Shown here: positions 19,947 to 29,943 of the stretch, one piece after another
How positions within the stretch are numbered: the first letter of the stretch is position 1
Layout: each line of letters begins with the position of its first letter
Assembly (NCBI RefSeq): GCF_000526315.1
Contig: NZ_JAFV01000001.1
Location: 3,350,501 to 3,414,500, forward strand
Source of the DNA: Methylopila sp. 73B
Lineage (GTDB): Bacteria > Pseudomonadota > Alphaproteobacteria > Rhizobiales > Methylopilaceae
Length of the DNA stretch: 64,000 bases
Direction of reading: 5' to 3'
Notes under the pieces: model-generated
Database searches by the model: none
The model's input: the letters and a program-made list of their open reading frames with translations, nothing else
Told to the model about the DNA's origin: nothing
Position numbers and translations under genes: made by a program

Positions 19947-19983
19947 ACGCGCGCGAACCCGAGCGGGTTTCGGCGCGCGTTTT
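19947..19983 (+). terminator. Probable argG terminator
   Basis: Imperfect GC-rich stem (GCGCGCGAACCCG paired with CGGGTTTCGGCGCGC, loop AG) followed by TTTT, starting 17 bases after the argG stop. Confidence 0.65.
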
Positions 19984-20008
19984 AGGCCGGGACCGAGGGT
20001 CGTCTGGG

Positions 20009-20039
20009 AGGGCGCGCGGCCGCGCGGCCGGCGCGCCCT
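20009..20039. promoter_or_regulatory. Hairpin in the typA leader
   Basis: AGGGCGCGC (20009-20017) and GCGCGCCCT (20031-20039) are perfect complements enclosing an internally self-complementary GGCCGCGCGGCC. It lies 95 bases before the typA start, downstream of the argG terminator. It could be a leader structure or only a GC-rich coincidence; no U-run follows. Confidence 0.35.
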
Positions 20040-20134
20040 TGCGTTTCGAGCATATTTCGCGCATGTGTGCGCCGCACACGAGATAGAAGAAGCGAACAGG
20101 CGGGGCCGCGCGGGCGGCCCTGAAGCGAGAGCCC

Positions 20135-21964
<1,830 letters not shown>

Positions 21965-21974
21965 GGCTTGACGA

Positions 21975-22022
21975 AAGGCGGCGTCGTCCGGGCTCCATGA
22001 GCCGGGCGAGCCGCCCTTTTTT
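21975..22022 (+). terminator. typA terminator
   Basis: Outer stem GGCGGC (21977-21982) with GCCGCC (22010-22015) and a nearly perfect inner stem around CATGA, followed by TTTTTT (22017-22022). It overlaps the 3' end of the convergent phosphatase gene. Confidence 0.85.
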
Positions 22023-22768
22023 CATCGTGCCGCCTGCACCAGGCGCATCCTGTCTCCGAGGATCACGAGCCCCGACAGCAGGCCCGAGCGGTAGGCGCCG
22101 GTGTCCAGGTTGATCCGGTGCGGATGGTCGAGATCCACGCCGCGCTGGGGCGTGTGGCCGTGGATCACGGCGACGTTCTCGGCGTAGGGGCCCGCGCTCT
22201 CCAGCCAGGGCCGGCGGATCCACATCAGGGTCCGGTCGGTCTGCGCCGCGAGCGACGTCTGCGGGTCCAGCCCGGCGTGAACGAAGACCAGATCGCCGAT
22301 CCGCCACAGCGTCGGCCGCGCGTCGAGCCATTCCAGCAGGTCCGGGCCGATCGCCTCCTTCAGGGCGTCCGTCCAGCCGCTCTCGCCGACGCGCACGCCC
22401 GCCTCGTCCGCCACCTCCCCGCCTCCGAACTCCAGCCAGTGCGCGACGACCTCGGGTCGAGGCTCGGCCAGCACGTCAAGCAGGACGTCCTCGTGATTGC
22501 CCCTCAAGGTGATCGCGGTCGCGCCTTGCGGCGCGGCGCGCGCGAGCCGTAGCGCGGCGAGGCTTCCCGGCCCGCGGTCCACCAGGTCGCCGACGCTGAC
22601 GAAGATCCGCTCCGGCGCCGACGCGATCTCTTCCTCCAGCACGTCGCGCAGGGCCGCGAACAGGTCGATCTGGCCATGGACGTCGCCGACGGCCGCGATC
22701 GCGACCCCCGGCGGCGCGGGACGGATGGCGGGACGCCACTCATGGCGCAGGACGGTGACGGCGACCAT
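22022..22768 (-). CDS. Metallophosphoesterase, PPP-family serine/threonine phosphatase or Ap4A hydrolase-like
   Basis: A 248-residue protein from the ATG at 22768 (MVAVTVLRHEW). It carries the full PPP metal-site set in order: GDVHGQ, GDLVDRGPGS, RGNHED, FVHAGLD and VIHGHTPQ. These ligands bind two metal ions in bacterial PrpA/PrpE-like and ApaH-like phosphatases. Size and motifs fit a soluble phosphatase, but protein phosphatase, Ap4A hydrolase and decapping activities cannot be separated by eye. An in-frame extension to 22903 overlaps the lanmodulin terminator and is unlikely. It lies downstream of lanM in the same direction. Confidence 0.85.
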   Translation of the reverse strand: MVAVTVLRHEWRPAIRPAPPGVAIAAVGDVHGQIDLFAALRDVLEEEIASAPERIFVSVGDLVDRGPGSLAALRLARAAPQGATAITLRGNHEDVLLDVLAEPRPEVVAHWLEFGGGEVADEAGVRVGESGWTDALKEAIGPDLLEWLDARPTLWRIGDLVFVHAGLDPQTSLAAQTDRTLMWIRRPWLESAGPYAENVAVIHGHTPQRGVDLDHPHRINLDTGAYRSGLLSGLVILGDRMRLVQAAR

Positions 22769-22845
22769 GGCGGGCTCTACGAAAGACGAACGGACACGAT
22801 CGAAGACATAACGCGCCGTGCGCGGTTCGCGATGCGGAAACGCGA

Positions 22846-22876
22846 ACGGCCCGCGAGGGGTCTCCCCGCGGGCCGT
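22846..22876 (-). terminator. lanM terminator
   Basis: ACGGCCCGCG (22846-22855) pairs with CGCGGGCCGT (22867-22876), and an inner GGGG/CCCC extends the stem. It lies about 50 bases downstream of the lanM stop on the minus strand; the following U-run is weak, so some read-through into the phosphatase gene is possible. Confidence 0.6.
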
Positions 22877-22924
22877 CGAAGCGTCAAGGACAGGCCGGCG
22901 CATGCGGCCCGTCGATCCTTCGGA

Positions 22925-23344
22925 TCAGTGCGCGATCATCGCGACGAACAGCTGGCCGCGCTTGGAGTCGAGCTCGGCGGCGGTGAGCTTTCCGTCCTTG
23001 TCGGCGTCGGCGCCCTTAAAGCGCTTGCGCGCGATGCTGAGCCACTCGTCGAGCTCGAGCGTCTTGTCGCCGTCCTTGTTGGCGCGCTCCCAGTCCTTCG
23101 CCGTCAGGCGGCCTTCGGTCTCGTTCGGCTCGAGGGTCTTGTCGCCGTCCGGATTGATCGCCTGATAGGTGTCGGCGGCGAGCATCAGAGCCTCGGGCAG
23201 CTCGATGGTCTGATCGCCGTCCTTGTTGTACTTCGCCAGAACTTCCGCGCCGGTCATGGTCGTCGCGGCCTGCGCCACGAGGGGAGCCGCCACGAGGACA
23301 AGCGCCGCTGCGGCGGCGCCAAGACGATGAGTGATCACGCTCAT
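22925..23344 (-). CDS. lanM: Lanmodulin (lanthanide-binding periplasmic EF-hand protein), Hansschlegelia-like
   Basis: Periplasmic protein that binds lanthanides with very high selectivity. The 139-residue precursor has a Sec signal (cleavage near AQA|ATT, residue 27) and four 12-residue EF loops at 40-51, 64-75, 89-100 and 113-124. Loops 1-3 start with Asn (NKDGDQTIELPE, NPDGDKTLEPNE, NKDGDKTLELDE); loop 4 is DADKDGKLTAAE. The spacers are 12, 13 and 12 residues, the same as in Methylobacterium lanmodulin and much shorter than in calmodulin. Loop 2 has the lanmodulin hallmark Pro at position 2; the others have Lys or Ala there. From memory, GRLT-KDW-RANKDGD and the ADA-KDGKLTAAELDSK ending match the Hansschlegelia protein. 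The start has AGGA seven bases upstream. It is alone in its transcription unit; no methanol dehydrogenase is nearby. Confidence 0.9.
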   Translation of the reverse strand: MSVITHRLGAAAAALVLVAAPLVAQAATTMTGAEVLAKYNKDGDQTIELPEALMLAADTYQAINPDGDKTLEPNETEGRLTAKDWERANKDGDKTLELDEWLSIARKRFKGADADKDGKLTAAELDSKRGQLFVAMIAH

Positions 23345-23440
23345 GGTGTTTTCCTGATAATAATAAGCTTAAACGGAGCAATCGGCAGCGGTGACTCCGC
23401 GCGCAACAACAAACCTTGCGGAACCACGCTGCATGGGCTC

Positions 23441-23459
23441 CTTATAAGCGTTTTATAAG
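23441..23459. promoter_or_regulatory. Inverted repeat upstream of lanM (candidate promoter/operator)
   Basis: CTTATAA (23441-23447) and TTATAAG (23453-23459) are perfect complements with a five-base spacer, about 100 bases upstream of the lanM start and 37 bases from the phaZ stop. On the minus strand the arms read TATAAA and TATAAG and could supply a -10 element, with TTGCGC at a possible -35 position but 19 bases away. It stands out as AT-rich in a GC-rich region. Confidence 0.45.
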
Positions 23460-23495
23460 TGTCGACCAGAGCCGACGCGCAAAAAGCCGCTGAAG

Positions 23496-25190
23496 TCAGC
23501 CCGCCTCGACGAGGCGCGCCGCTTGCTCCACCCATTTGTCGCGCGCGATACGGCCGGGCGGCGTCATCTTGGCGTCCAGCGACACGCGCTCGTCCTCGGT
23601 CATCCGCGCGATCTGCCAGTAATGGAAGATCCCGGCCTCGTTGAGCACGGCCTGCAGCTTCGGCCCGACACCGGTGATCCGGGTGAGGTCGTCGGCCGGG
23701 CCCTGCGGCTCGGCGAGCCGGGTCGCGCCGTTCGACCTCGCGCGCTTGGCCGTGGCGCGAACCTTGACGGCGGCGTCCGCGCCCGTCGAGGCCTTCGCCT
23801 CGGCGCCGACGTCGGCGGGCTCCGCCTTCTGAGGTGCCTCGGCGGGCGCAGCGGGCTTCGACGGCGACGCGGCGCGCGGCTGGTTCGACAGGATGAAGTC
23901 ATGGATGCGCGGGGCGATCTGCGACCGGAATCGCGAACCGTTGAACACGCCGTAGTGGCCGACCTTGTCCTGCAGATAGTGGACGCGCTTGTCGTCGGAG
24001 AGGCTGGAGCAGAGCGTATGCGCCGCCTTGGTCTGGCCGACGCCCGAGATGTCGTCGCGCTCGCCCTCCACCGTCATCAGAGCGCAGCGGGTGATCTTCG
24101 AGCAGTCCACCGGCTTGCCGCGGTGGGTCATCTCGCCCTTCGGCAGCGACTGCCGCACGAACACGGTGTCGACCGTCTGGAGGTAGAACTCCGCGGTGAG
24201 GTCCATCACCGCAAGGTACTCGTCGTAGAACTCGCGGTGTTTCTCGGCGCTGTCGCCGTCGCCGTCCACGAGGTGGTTGAAGAACTCCTTGTGGGCCTCG
24301 ACGTGCCGGTCGAGGTTCATCGACACGAAGCCCGTCAGCTGCAGGAAGCCGGGGTAGACCTGACGCATGGCGCCGGGGTGCGGCCACGGCACCATGGTCA
24401 CCACGTTGCGCTGGAACCACTCGGTGCCGCGGTCGATCGCGACCTGGTTGACGGCGGTCGGGTTCTCGCGTGTGTCGATCGGGCCGCCCATCAAGGTCAT
24501 GGAATGCGGCACGAAGGGGTCGTTGTCGGCTTCCATGCGCGCGACAGCGGCGAGCACCGGCACGGCGGGCTGACACACCGCCATCACGTGCACGTCGCCC
24601 TTCATGAAGCGGAACATCGAGATGAGGTAGTCGATGTAGTCGTCGAGGTCGAAGGACCCGTCGGTGACCGGGACAAGGCGGGCGTCGGTCCAGTCGGTGA
24701 TGAAGAGGTCGTGGTCCGGCAGCATGGCCTCGACGGTGCCGCGCAGCAGCGTGGCGTAGTGACCGGACATCGGCGCGACGATCAGCAGCTTCGGCTGCTT
24801 GCGGGCGCCCGGCCGCATCGCGCGCTCGAAATGGACGAGGTTGCAGAACGGTCGGCTCCAGACCGCCTTCTCGGTCACCGCCAGCCGTTCGCCGTTGACG
24901 AGCGTCGTGGCGAGGCCGAACTCGGGCTTGCCGTAGCGGCGCGTCGCGCGCTCGAACACCTCGCACATCGCCCCCATCTTCCGACCCCAGTCGGTGTGGG
25001 AGGCCGGGTTCGCGGGGTTCTTGAAGTAGAGCCGACCGGCGTCCGCCAGCGCTCGGGCCGGCCCCAGCGAGGATTGCGCCGCCTCGTACATCCAGTACAA
25101 CGGCATGGTCGTCAGCGAGCCGCCCCAGTCGGCGGTGGCGGGCGCCCCGCCAAACTCGCCGATACCCGCGCTCTTGATGTCTCTCGGCAT
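23496..25190 (-). CDS. phaZ: Intracellular polyhydroxyalkanoate depolymerase with C-terminal helix-hairpin-helix-like domain
   Basis: Mobilises stored polyhydroxybutyrate in the cytoplasm. The 564-residue protein has the PhaZ opening MPLYWMYEAAQSSLGPARAL (about 29-48) and the nucleophile C206 in the lipase-box-like VMAVCQPAVPVL. Later come TDWTDARLVP, the conserved LMGGPIDTRENPTAVNQ, and the catalytic His region VGHYGVFNGSRFR. The usual depolymerase ends near residue 425. Here an Ala/Pro/Lys-rich linker (about 425-499) joins a 65-residue domain (500-564) with LTRITGVGPKLQAVLNEAGI, a helix-hairpin-helix-like motif. The ATG at 25190 has GGAAGGA upstream. The gene is divergent from the RegB-type kinase and upstream of lanM. 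Confidence 0.92.
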   Translation of the reverse strand: MPRDIKSAGIGEFGGAPATADWGGSLTTMPLYWMYEAAQSSLGPARALADAGRLYFKNPANPASHTDWGRKMGAMCEVFERATRRYGKPEFGLATTLVNGERLAVTEKAVWSRPFCNLVHFERAMRPGARKQPKLLIVAPMSGHYATLLRGTVEAMLPDHDLFITDWTDARLVPVTDGSFDLDDYIDYLISMFRFMKGDVHVMAVCQPAVPVLAAVARMEADNDPFVPHSMTLMGGPIDTRENPTAVNQVAIDRGTEWFQRNVVTMVPWPHPGAMRQVYPGFLQLTGFVSMNLDRHVEAHKEFFNHLVDGDGDSAEKHREFYDEYLAVMDLTAEFYLQTVDTVFVRQSLPKGEMTHRGKPVDCSKITRCALMTVEGERDDISGVGQTKAAHTLCSSLSDDKRVHYLQDKVGHYGVFNGSRFRSQIAPRIHDFILSNQPRAASPSKPAAPAEAPQKAEPADVGAEAKASTGADAAVKVRATAKRARSNGATRLAEPQGPADDLTRITGVGPKLQAVLNEAGIFHYWQIARMTEDERVSLDAKMTPPGRIARDKWVEQAARLVEAG

Positions 25191-25316
25191 CGCTCATCCT
25201 TCCGGATATGTTGCGTCGCACAACCTGCCAGACGATTCCGCGCTTCGGCCGCGCCGTCAATCCATCCGATGGCGCCGGCTCTCCGCCGGGGGCGAAGCGC
25301 GTGTAAGGTGGTCGCC

Positions 25317-26642
25317 GTGACCCTCGACATCTCCCACGCCCGCGAGCGCCTGTTCTTCGTCCAGCACCGCCTTCGGCTCGACACGCTCGTGCGCTTGCGC
25401 TGGCTCGCTGTCGCGGGTCAGAGCGCGGCGGTGGTGCTGGTCCACGCGGCGCTCGGCTTTCCGCTGCCGCTCGCCGCGTGCTTCCTCGTCATCGCGCTTT
25501 CCGCCGGGTTGAACGTTCTGCTGCGCCTGCGGTTTCCGGTGACGCACCGGCTCGCGCCGCAGGCGGCGGCGGCGCTGCTCGGCTACGACGTGCTGCAGCT
25601 TGCGGCCCTGCTCTACCTCACGGGCGGGCTGGAGAACCCCTTCTCCGTCCTGTTCCTCGCGCCGGTCATGATCTCGGCGACGGCGCTGCCGCCGAAGGCC
25701 ACGTTGTCGCTCGCGGCGCTCGTGGTCGCCTGCGCGACCCTGCTCGGCCTGGTCCATCGCCCGCTGCCCTGGTCGGGCGCCGAGCCCGTCGACATGCCGT
25801 TCCTTTATGTGGCGGGCATCTGGTGCGCTCTGCTGCTGGCGCTTTGCTTCATCGGCGTCTACGCGTGGCGCGTCGCGGCCGAGAGTCGGGAGCTCGGACA
25901 GGCGCTGGCGGCGACCGAACTGGTGCTCGCACGCGAGCAGCACCTGTCCGCGCTCGACGGCCTCGCCGCAGCGGCCGCCCACGAACTTGGAACGCCGCTC
26001 GCCACCATCGCGCTCGTCGCCAAGGAGCTCGAGCGGGGGATGGAGGCCGGCCCCCAGCGCGACGACATCGTGCTGCTGCGCGAGCAGGTCGACCGCTGCC
26101 GCGACATCCTCAAGAAGCTGACGTCGCTCGACGAGCACGGCGCGCCTTTCGACATCATGGCCATGGGCCACCTGATCGAAGACGTCGTCGAGCCGCACCG
26201 CAATTTCGGCGTGGCGCTGCGGGTCGCGCTGATCGGCGACCGGGCGACCGAGCCGCACTGGCGCCGCAACCCGAGCGTTTTGTATGGCCTCGGCAACATC
26301 GTGGAGAATGCGGTCGACTTCGCCCGGTCGAGCGTGCGCGTGACCGCCGGCTGGGATGCGGCGCGGGTCACGTTGGAGATCGCGGACGACGGCCCGGGCT
26401 TCGCGCCCGAGATCCTCGCCAAGGTGGGCGAACCCTATGTCTCCACCCGCTCGGACGACCGCGGCCACGACCAGGAGGCCGGCGGCCTCGGGCTCGGCGT
26501 CTTCATCGCCAAGACCCTGCTGGAGCGGTCGGGTGCGACGATCGAGATCGGCAACGCCGCGGCGCCGGAGGAGGGGGCGGTGGTGCGCGTCGCCTGGCCG
26601 CGCGGGCGTTTCGAAGCTCAGGAGCGCGGCCTGTTCGGCTGA
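25317..26642 (+). CDS. regB: Redox-sensing histidine kinase of the RegB/PrrB/ActS family
   Basis: Membrane sensor kinase that reads the redox state of the quinone pool. The GTG at 25317 with AAGG eight bases upstream gives 441 residues; an ATG at 25269 would add 16. About six membrane segments occupy residues 28-185, with the ubiquinone-site motif GGLENPF at 103-109. The H-box AAAHELGTPLATI places the phospho-His at H222. The redox-active cysteine of RegB is present as C261 in the DRCRDIL motif, followed by ATPase boxes NIVENAVDFA, DDGPGFAPEI and GGLGLGVFIAKTLLERSGA. No response regulator (regA/actR) or senC lies beside it, which is unusual, so the partner must be encoded elsewhere. Confidence 0.9.
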   Translation: MTLDISHARERLFFVQHRLRLDTLVRLRWLAVAGQSAAVVLVHAALGFPLPLAACFLVIALSAGLNVLLRLRFPVTHRLAPQAAAALLGYDVLQLAALLYLTGGLENPFSVLFLAPVMISATALPPKATLSLAALVVACATLLGLVHRPLPWSGAEPVDMPFLYVAGIWCALLLALCFIGVYAWRVAAESRELGQALAATELVLAREQHLSALDGLAAAAAHELGTPLATIALVAKELERGMEAGPQRDDIVLLREQVDRCRDILKKLTSLDEHGAPFDIMAMGHLIEDVVEPHRNFGVALRVALIGDRATEPHWRRNPSVLYGLGNIVENAVDFARSSVRVTAGWDAARVTLEIADDGPGFAPEILAKVGEPYVSTRSDDRGHDQEAGGLGLGVFIAKTLLERSGATIEIGNAAAPEEGAVVRVAWPRGRFEAQERGLFG

Positions 26643-26796
26643 TCCGCGCCGTGGACATGAGCTCCGGCGTTGACGCGCGGGCGCTTCGTTGCTAGGAGAC
26701 CGCCACTCGCGGCGGGCCTGAGCTCGCCGCTCGTCATTTTATCGCCGCCCCTGCGCTCGACGCTCGCGGCGCATCGGATCAAGGAACGAGACGCCC

Positions 26797-27063
26797 ATGG
26801 CCAACACGCCGTCGGCCAAAAAGGCCGCCCGTAAGATCGCTCGCCGCACGCTCGTGAACGGCGCCCGTCGCAGCCGCGTGCGCACCTTCCTCCGCAAGGT
26901 CGAAGAGGCGCTGGCCTCCGGCCAGGCGGACGACGCCCGCAACGCTCTCCGCGCCGCCGAGCCGGAGATCATGCGCGCCGCCCAGAAGGGGGTGCTGCAC
27001 AAGAACACCGCCTCGCGGAAGGTCTCGCGCCTCGCCGCTCGCGTGCGCGCCCTCAGCGCCTGA
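26797..27063 (+). CDS. rpsT: 30S ribosomal protein S20
   Basis: Binds 16S rRNA in the small subunit. The 88-residue, strongly basic, Ala-rich protein begins [17 protein letters not shown], as S20 does, and includes [13 protein letters not shown] and [16 protein letters not shown]. It is a single gene with AAGGA before the ATG and a perfect terminator afterwards. Position next to dnaA is conserved in Hyphomicrobiales. Confidence 0.97.
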   Translation: MANTPSAKKAARKIARRTLVNGARRSRVRTFLRKVEEALASGQADDARNALRAAEPEIMRAAQKGVLHKNTASRKVSRLAARVRALSA

Positions 27064-27085
27064 ACGACGGTTTCAGGACGCGTCG

Positions 27086-27113
27086 AAACCCGGCCTCGCG
27101 GCCGGGTTTTTTC
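27086..27113 (+). terminator. rpsT terminator
   Basis: Perfect 10-base stem AAACCCGGCC (27086-27095) and GGCCGGGTTT (27100-27109) with loop TCGC, followed by a T-run to 27112. Confidence 0.92.
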
Positions 27114-27738
27114 GTTTGTGGCGCCTGCGCGACGGGCTCCATGAACGCGCCGCTGCCCGGATTCCGCGCTTGACTCCGATTTGTGAAGGATTCGCAACAG
27201 ATCGAGTCCATCCGGCCTAGGCGAGCAGGAAAAATCGATGTATCTCAATGCCTTAGGGGCAAGACCTCGAAAGGGACCCGGAATCCGCCCCGTCACGGGG
27301 TAGTCGCATGGGTCCGGAGGACAAGATTCGACACCTTGGAGTCGCTTTTGGAGGACCTTCCGGGACGCTGTGATTTTGCTGGCTACCCAAGGTTTTGCGG
27401 AGGTCTGGGCGCTTCGGTCGGCTGACGCTGCGGCGATATGAATCGATTCGTTTGGGAGTCGGCATTGCGCCGTTTTAGACCGCTGTGTATCGTCTGAACC
27501 CATGGAGACGCCGCAAATATCTTTCTTCCACAGAAACATAAAAGCGGATCATCCGGAGATAACCTCCAGTCGTTCAAAGTATTTTTTGTGTGCGCTGGCT
27601 GCTTATCACCTGAGTTAGTGTTCCAGGATATTTAAAGCCGTGGCCCGGCGAGACGTTCCCAACCAGGGAGCCTCGCCGCACGGCCAGTCGTGACAACGTG
27701 AAATGGGAGCGTCGGGCGAGTCCGGCGAAGGCTAGTCT
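27114..27738. other. Non-coding region upstream of the rhodanese-dnaA genes; possible replication-control region
   Basis: No convincing gene is seen: the short open frames here have no ribosome-binding site and no family features. The DNA is richer in A+T than its surroundings, especially 27500-27640. It contains ten GANTC sites between 27160 and 27460. Only weak DnaA-box-like words are visible (TCTTCCACA near 27524 and TGTGTATCG near 27485, both imperfect). It may hold the dnaA promoter and possibly the origin, but the latter is not shown. Confidence 0.5.
27160..27460. promoter_or_regulatory. Cluster of ten GANTC (CcrM) methylation sites
   Basis: GANTC occurs at 27160, 27172, 27189, 27204, 27281, 27325, 27339, 27440, 27445 and 27456. 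With roughly two-thirds G+C, about one site per 300 bases would be expected by chance. CcrM methylation of GANTC times gene expression, including dnaA, in alphaproteobacteria. Confidence 0.7.
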
Positions 27739-28185
27739 ATGTCTCAGACGAAAGGGCATCCCTACGCTGGCGACGTGACGCCCACCGAGGCTTGGGCGGC
27801 GCTCGGGAGCGACGGCGCGGCGGCGATGGTCGACGTGCGGACCAGCGTCGAGTGGACCTTCGTCGGCGTTCCCGATCTCTCGCCGCTGTCGAAGCGCGCG
27901 GTGCTGCAGGAATGGCAGACCTTTCCGACCATGCAGGTCGATCCCGAGTTCCCCGCGAAGGTGGAGGGCGCGCTCGCCGCCGCCGGAGCGAGCAAGGACG
28001 TTCCCGTGTTCTTTCTCTGCCGCAGCGGCGCGCGGAGCCAGGCTGCGGCGGCCGCGATGGCCGCGGCGGGCTGGACCCGCTGCTACAATGTCGCCGGCGG
28101 CTTCGAAGGCCCTCTCGATCAGGACCGCCACCGCGGCGCCGCCGCCGGCTGGAAGGCCGACGGCCTTCCCTGGATCCAGAGCTGA
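27739..28185 (+). CDS. Rhodanese-like domain protein
   Basis: Single-domain sulfurtransferase of 148 residues. The active-site loop LCRSGARSQ carries the persulfide-forming C94; [10 protein letters not shown] (about 30-39) and [12 protein letters not shown] are the other rhodanese signatures. A 26-residue insertion with Trp and Phe ([11 protein letters not shown]) between the first Asp motif and the loop is a feature of this subfamily. It lies directly upstream of dnaA (55 bases), in the same direction. The physiological sulfur acceptor is not known. Confidence 0.88.
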   Translation: MSQTKGHPYAGDVTPTEAWAALGSDGAAAMVDVRTSVEWTFVGVPDLSPLSKRAVLQEWQTFPTMQVDPEFPAKVEGALAAAGASKDVPVFFLCRSGARSQAAAAAMAAAGWTRCYNVAGGFEGPLDQDRHRGAAAGWKADGLPWIQS

Positions 28186-28240
28186 TCCGTCTCCGCCAAT
28201 CTTTTCGACCGCCGCATCAGCTTCCCCCGGAGTGGTCCCT

Positions 28241-29725
28241 ATGCCTTCAGCGCAACCCGAACGACGTTTCCCTGCGACTCCGGCGGTCGGCGAGATGACC
28301 GAGGGGGAGGCCGCGTGGCGGAAGGCCAGCGAAAGGCTGCGCGCCGAGTTCGGGGACGACGTCTACGCGAGCTGGTTCGCCCGCCTGGTGCTCGACCGGA
28401 TCGAGGACGGCGTGGCCCATCTGACGGTGCCGACGCGCTTCCTGAAGAGCTGGATTCAGTCGCACTACGCCGACCGCATCGCGGCGGTGTTCGGCGAGGA
28501 GCGGTCGGACGTCACCCGCATCGCCCTTGGCCTCCGTGTCGCGGCGCCGAAGCTTGCGACCAACGGCGGCGACGTGGTGACGTCGCCCGCCCCGCGCGAG
28601 CCCTTCTTCGACCGCGCCGCCCAGGCCGGCGCGGCTCCCGCGTCGCAGTCCGGCTCCAGCCGCCCATCGGAGCACCAGCGCCTTCCCGGCTCGCCGCTCG
28701 ACCGGCGGCTGACCTTCGACACCTTCCTCGTCGGCCGCGCCAACCAGCTCGCCTACGCGGCTGCGCTGCAGGTTGCGAACGCCAAGGCCGGCGACCCCGT
28801 GACCTTCAACCCGCTGGTGATCCACGCGGCCGTCGGACTCGGCAAGACCCACCTGCTGCAGGCGACGGCGCACGCCGTCGAGGCCTCCGGCCGGCGCGTC
28901 ATGTACCTCACCGCCGAGAAGTTCATGTTCGACTTCGTCGCGTCGCTGAAGGGGCAGACCGCGCTCGCCTTCAAGGAGAAGCTGCGCGCGATCGACCTGC
29001 TGGTGATCGACGACCTGCAGTTCCTGCAGGGCAAGGTGGTGCAGCAGGAGTTCGGCCACACGCTGAACGCCCTGCTCGACGGCCGCCAGCAGGTGATCGT
29101 CGCCGCCGACCGCGCGCCGTCCGAGCTCGAGGGCGTCGACGAGCGGCTGCGCTCGCGTCTCGCCGGCGGCCTGACGCTGGAGATAGGCTCGCTCGACGAA
29201 GAGCTGCGCGCCAAGATCTTGGTGGAGCGGATCGCCGCCGCCCGCGCCGTGCATGTGAAGTTCGACGTGCCGTCCGAGGTGATCGCCTATGTGGCGAAGA
29301 TCATCACGGCGAACGGCCGCGATCTCGACGGCGCGGTGAACCGCCTGCTGGCGCACAACACGCTGACGGGCGCGCCGATCACGGTCGAGATGGCGGAGAC
29401 GGCGCTGCGCGACCTCGTGCGCCAGGTCGAGCCGAAGCGCGTCAAGATCGAGGACATCCAGCGCATCGTCGCGAAGCACTACAACGTCAGCCGCGCCGAC
29501 GTGCTGTCGTCCCGCCGGACTCAGACGGTGGTTCGGCCGCGCCAGGTGGCGATGTATCTGTCGAAGCAGATGACCCTGCGGTCGCTGCCTGAAATCGGCC
29601 GCCGTTTCGGCGGGCGCGACCACACCACGGTGCTCCACGCGGTGCGCAAGATCGACGACCTGGCGAAGCGCGACCAGACCCTCTCCGACGAGATCGAACT
29701 GATCCGGCGCATGCTCCTGGAGTGA
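28241..29725 (+). CDS. dnaA: Chromosomal replication initiator protein DnaA
   Basis: ATP-dependent initiator that binds DnaA boxes and opens the origin. The ATG at 28241 with GGAG upstream gives 494 residues; M19 ([15 protein letters not shown]) is an alternative. Domain I is at about 19-95, a variable linker about 105-150, the AAA+ domain about 155-370 with Walker A VGLGKTH (198-204) and Walker [11 protein letters not shown], and the DNA-binding domain IV at the C-terminus with [16 protein letters not shown]. dnaN does not follow; the next genes encode ETF, so the classic dnaA-dnaN order is broken, as in many alphaproteobacteria. Confidence 0.97.
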   Translation: MPSAQPERRFPATPAVGEMTEGEAAWRKASERLRAEFGDDVYASWFARLVLDRIEDGVAHLTVPTRFLKSWIQSHYADRIAAVFGEERSDVTRIALGLRVAAPKLATNGGDVVTSPAPREPFFDRAAQAGAAPASQSGSSRPSEHQRLPGSPLDRRLTFDTFLVGRANQLAYAAALQVANAKAGDPVTFNPLVIHAAVGLGKTHLLQATAHAVEASGRRVMYLTAEKFMFDFVASLKGQTALAFKEKLRAIDLLVIDDLQFLQGKVVQQEFGHTLNALLDGRQQVIVAADRAPSELEGVDERLRSRLAGGLTLEIGSLDEELRAKILVERIAAARAVHVKFDVPSEVIAYVAKIITANGRDLDGAVNRLLAHNTLTGAPITVEMAETALRDLVRQVEPKRVKIEDIQRIVAKHYNVSRADVLSSRRTQTVVRPRQVAMYLSKQMTLRSLPEIGRRFGGRDHTTVLHAVRKIDDLAKRDQTLSDEIELIRRMLLE

Positions 29726-29943
29726 TCCGGCGTGGGCGCAAACCCCTGCGGCGCAGGGCCCCGACCCTAGACTTTTGACGGGCGCGAGCGGCCCCTGCGA
29801 GCGTTGACTTCGCGCCTGCGGCAACCCTACTGTCCGCCCCGCTCGCGACCGGATCTGCCTGCCGGCGCGCCAAGTCTTGCCGCGCCGCTCGGCCCGAGGC
29901 GATCGCCCGGGGCCCGCCGCGAACCCTTGAGGTGACCGCCGCG

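Noticed and set aside
23523-25316. Long upstream extension of the RegB-like reading frame
   Set aside because: It runs antisense to phaZ with no family features; the kinase starts at the GTG at 25317 with a ribosome-binding site.
27183-27577. Short open frames in the rpsT-rhodanese gap
   Set aside because: No ribosome-binding sites, no protein-like composition, and they overlap the GANTC cluster on both strands.
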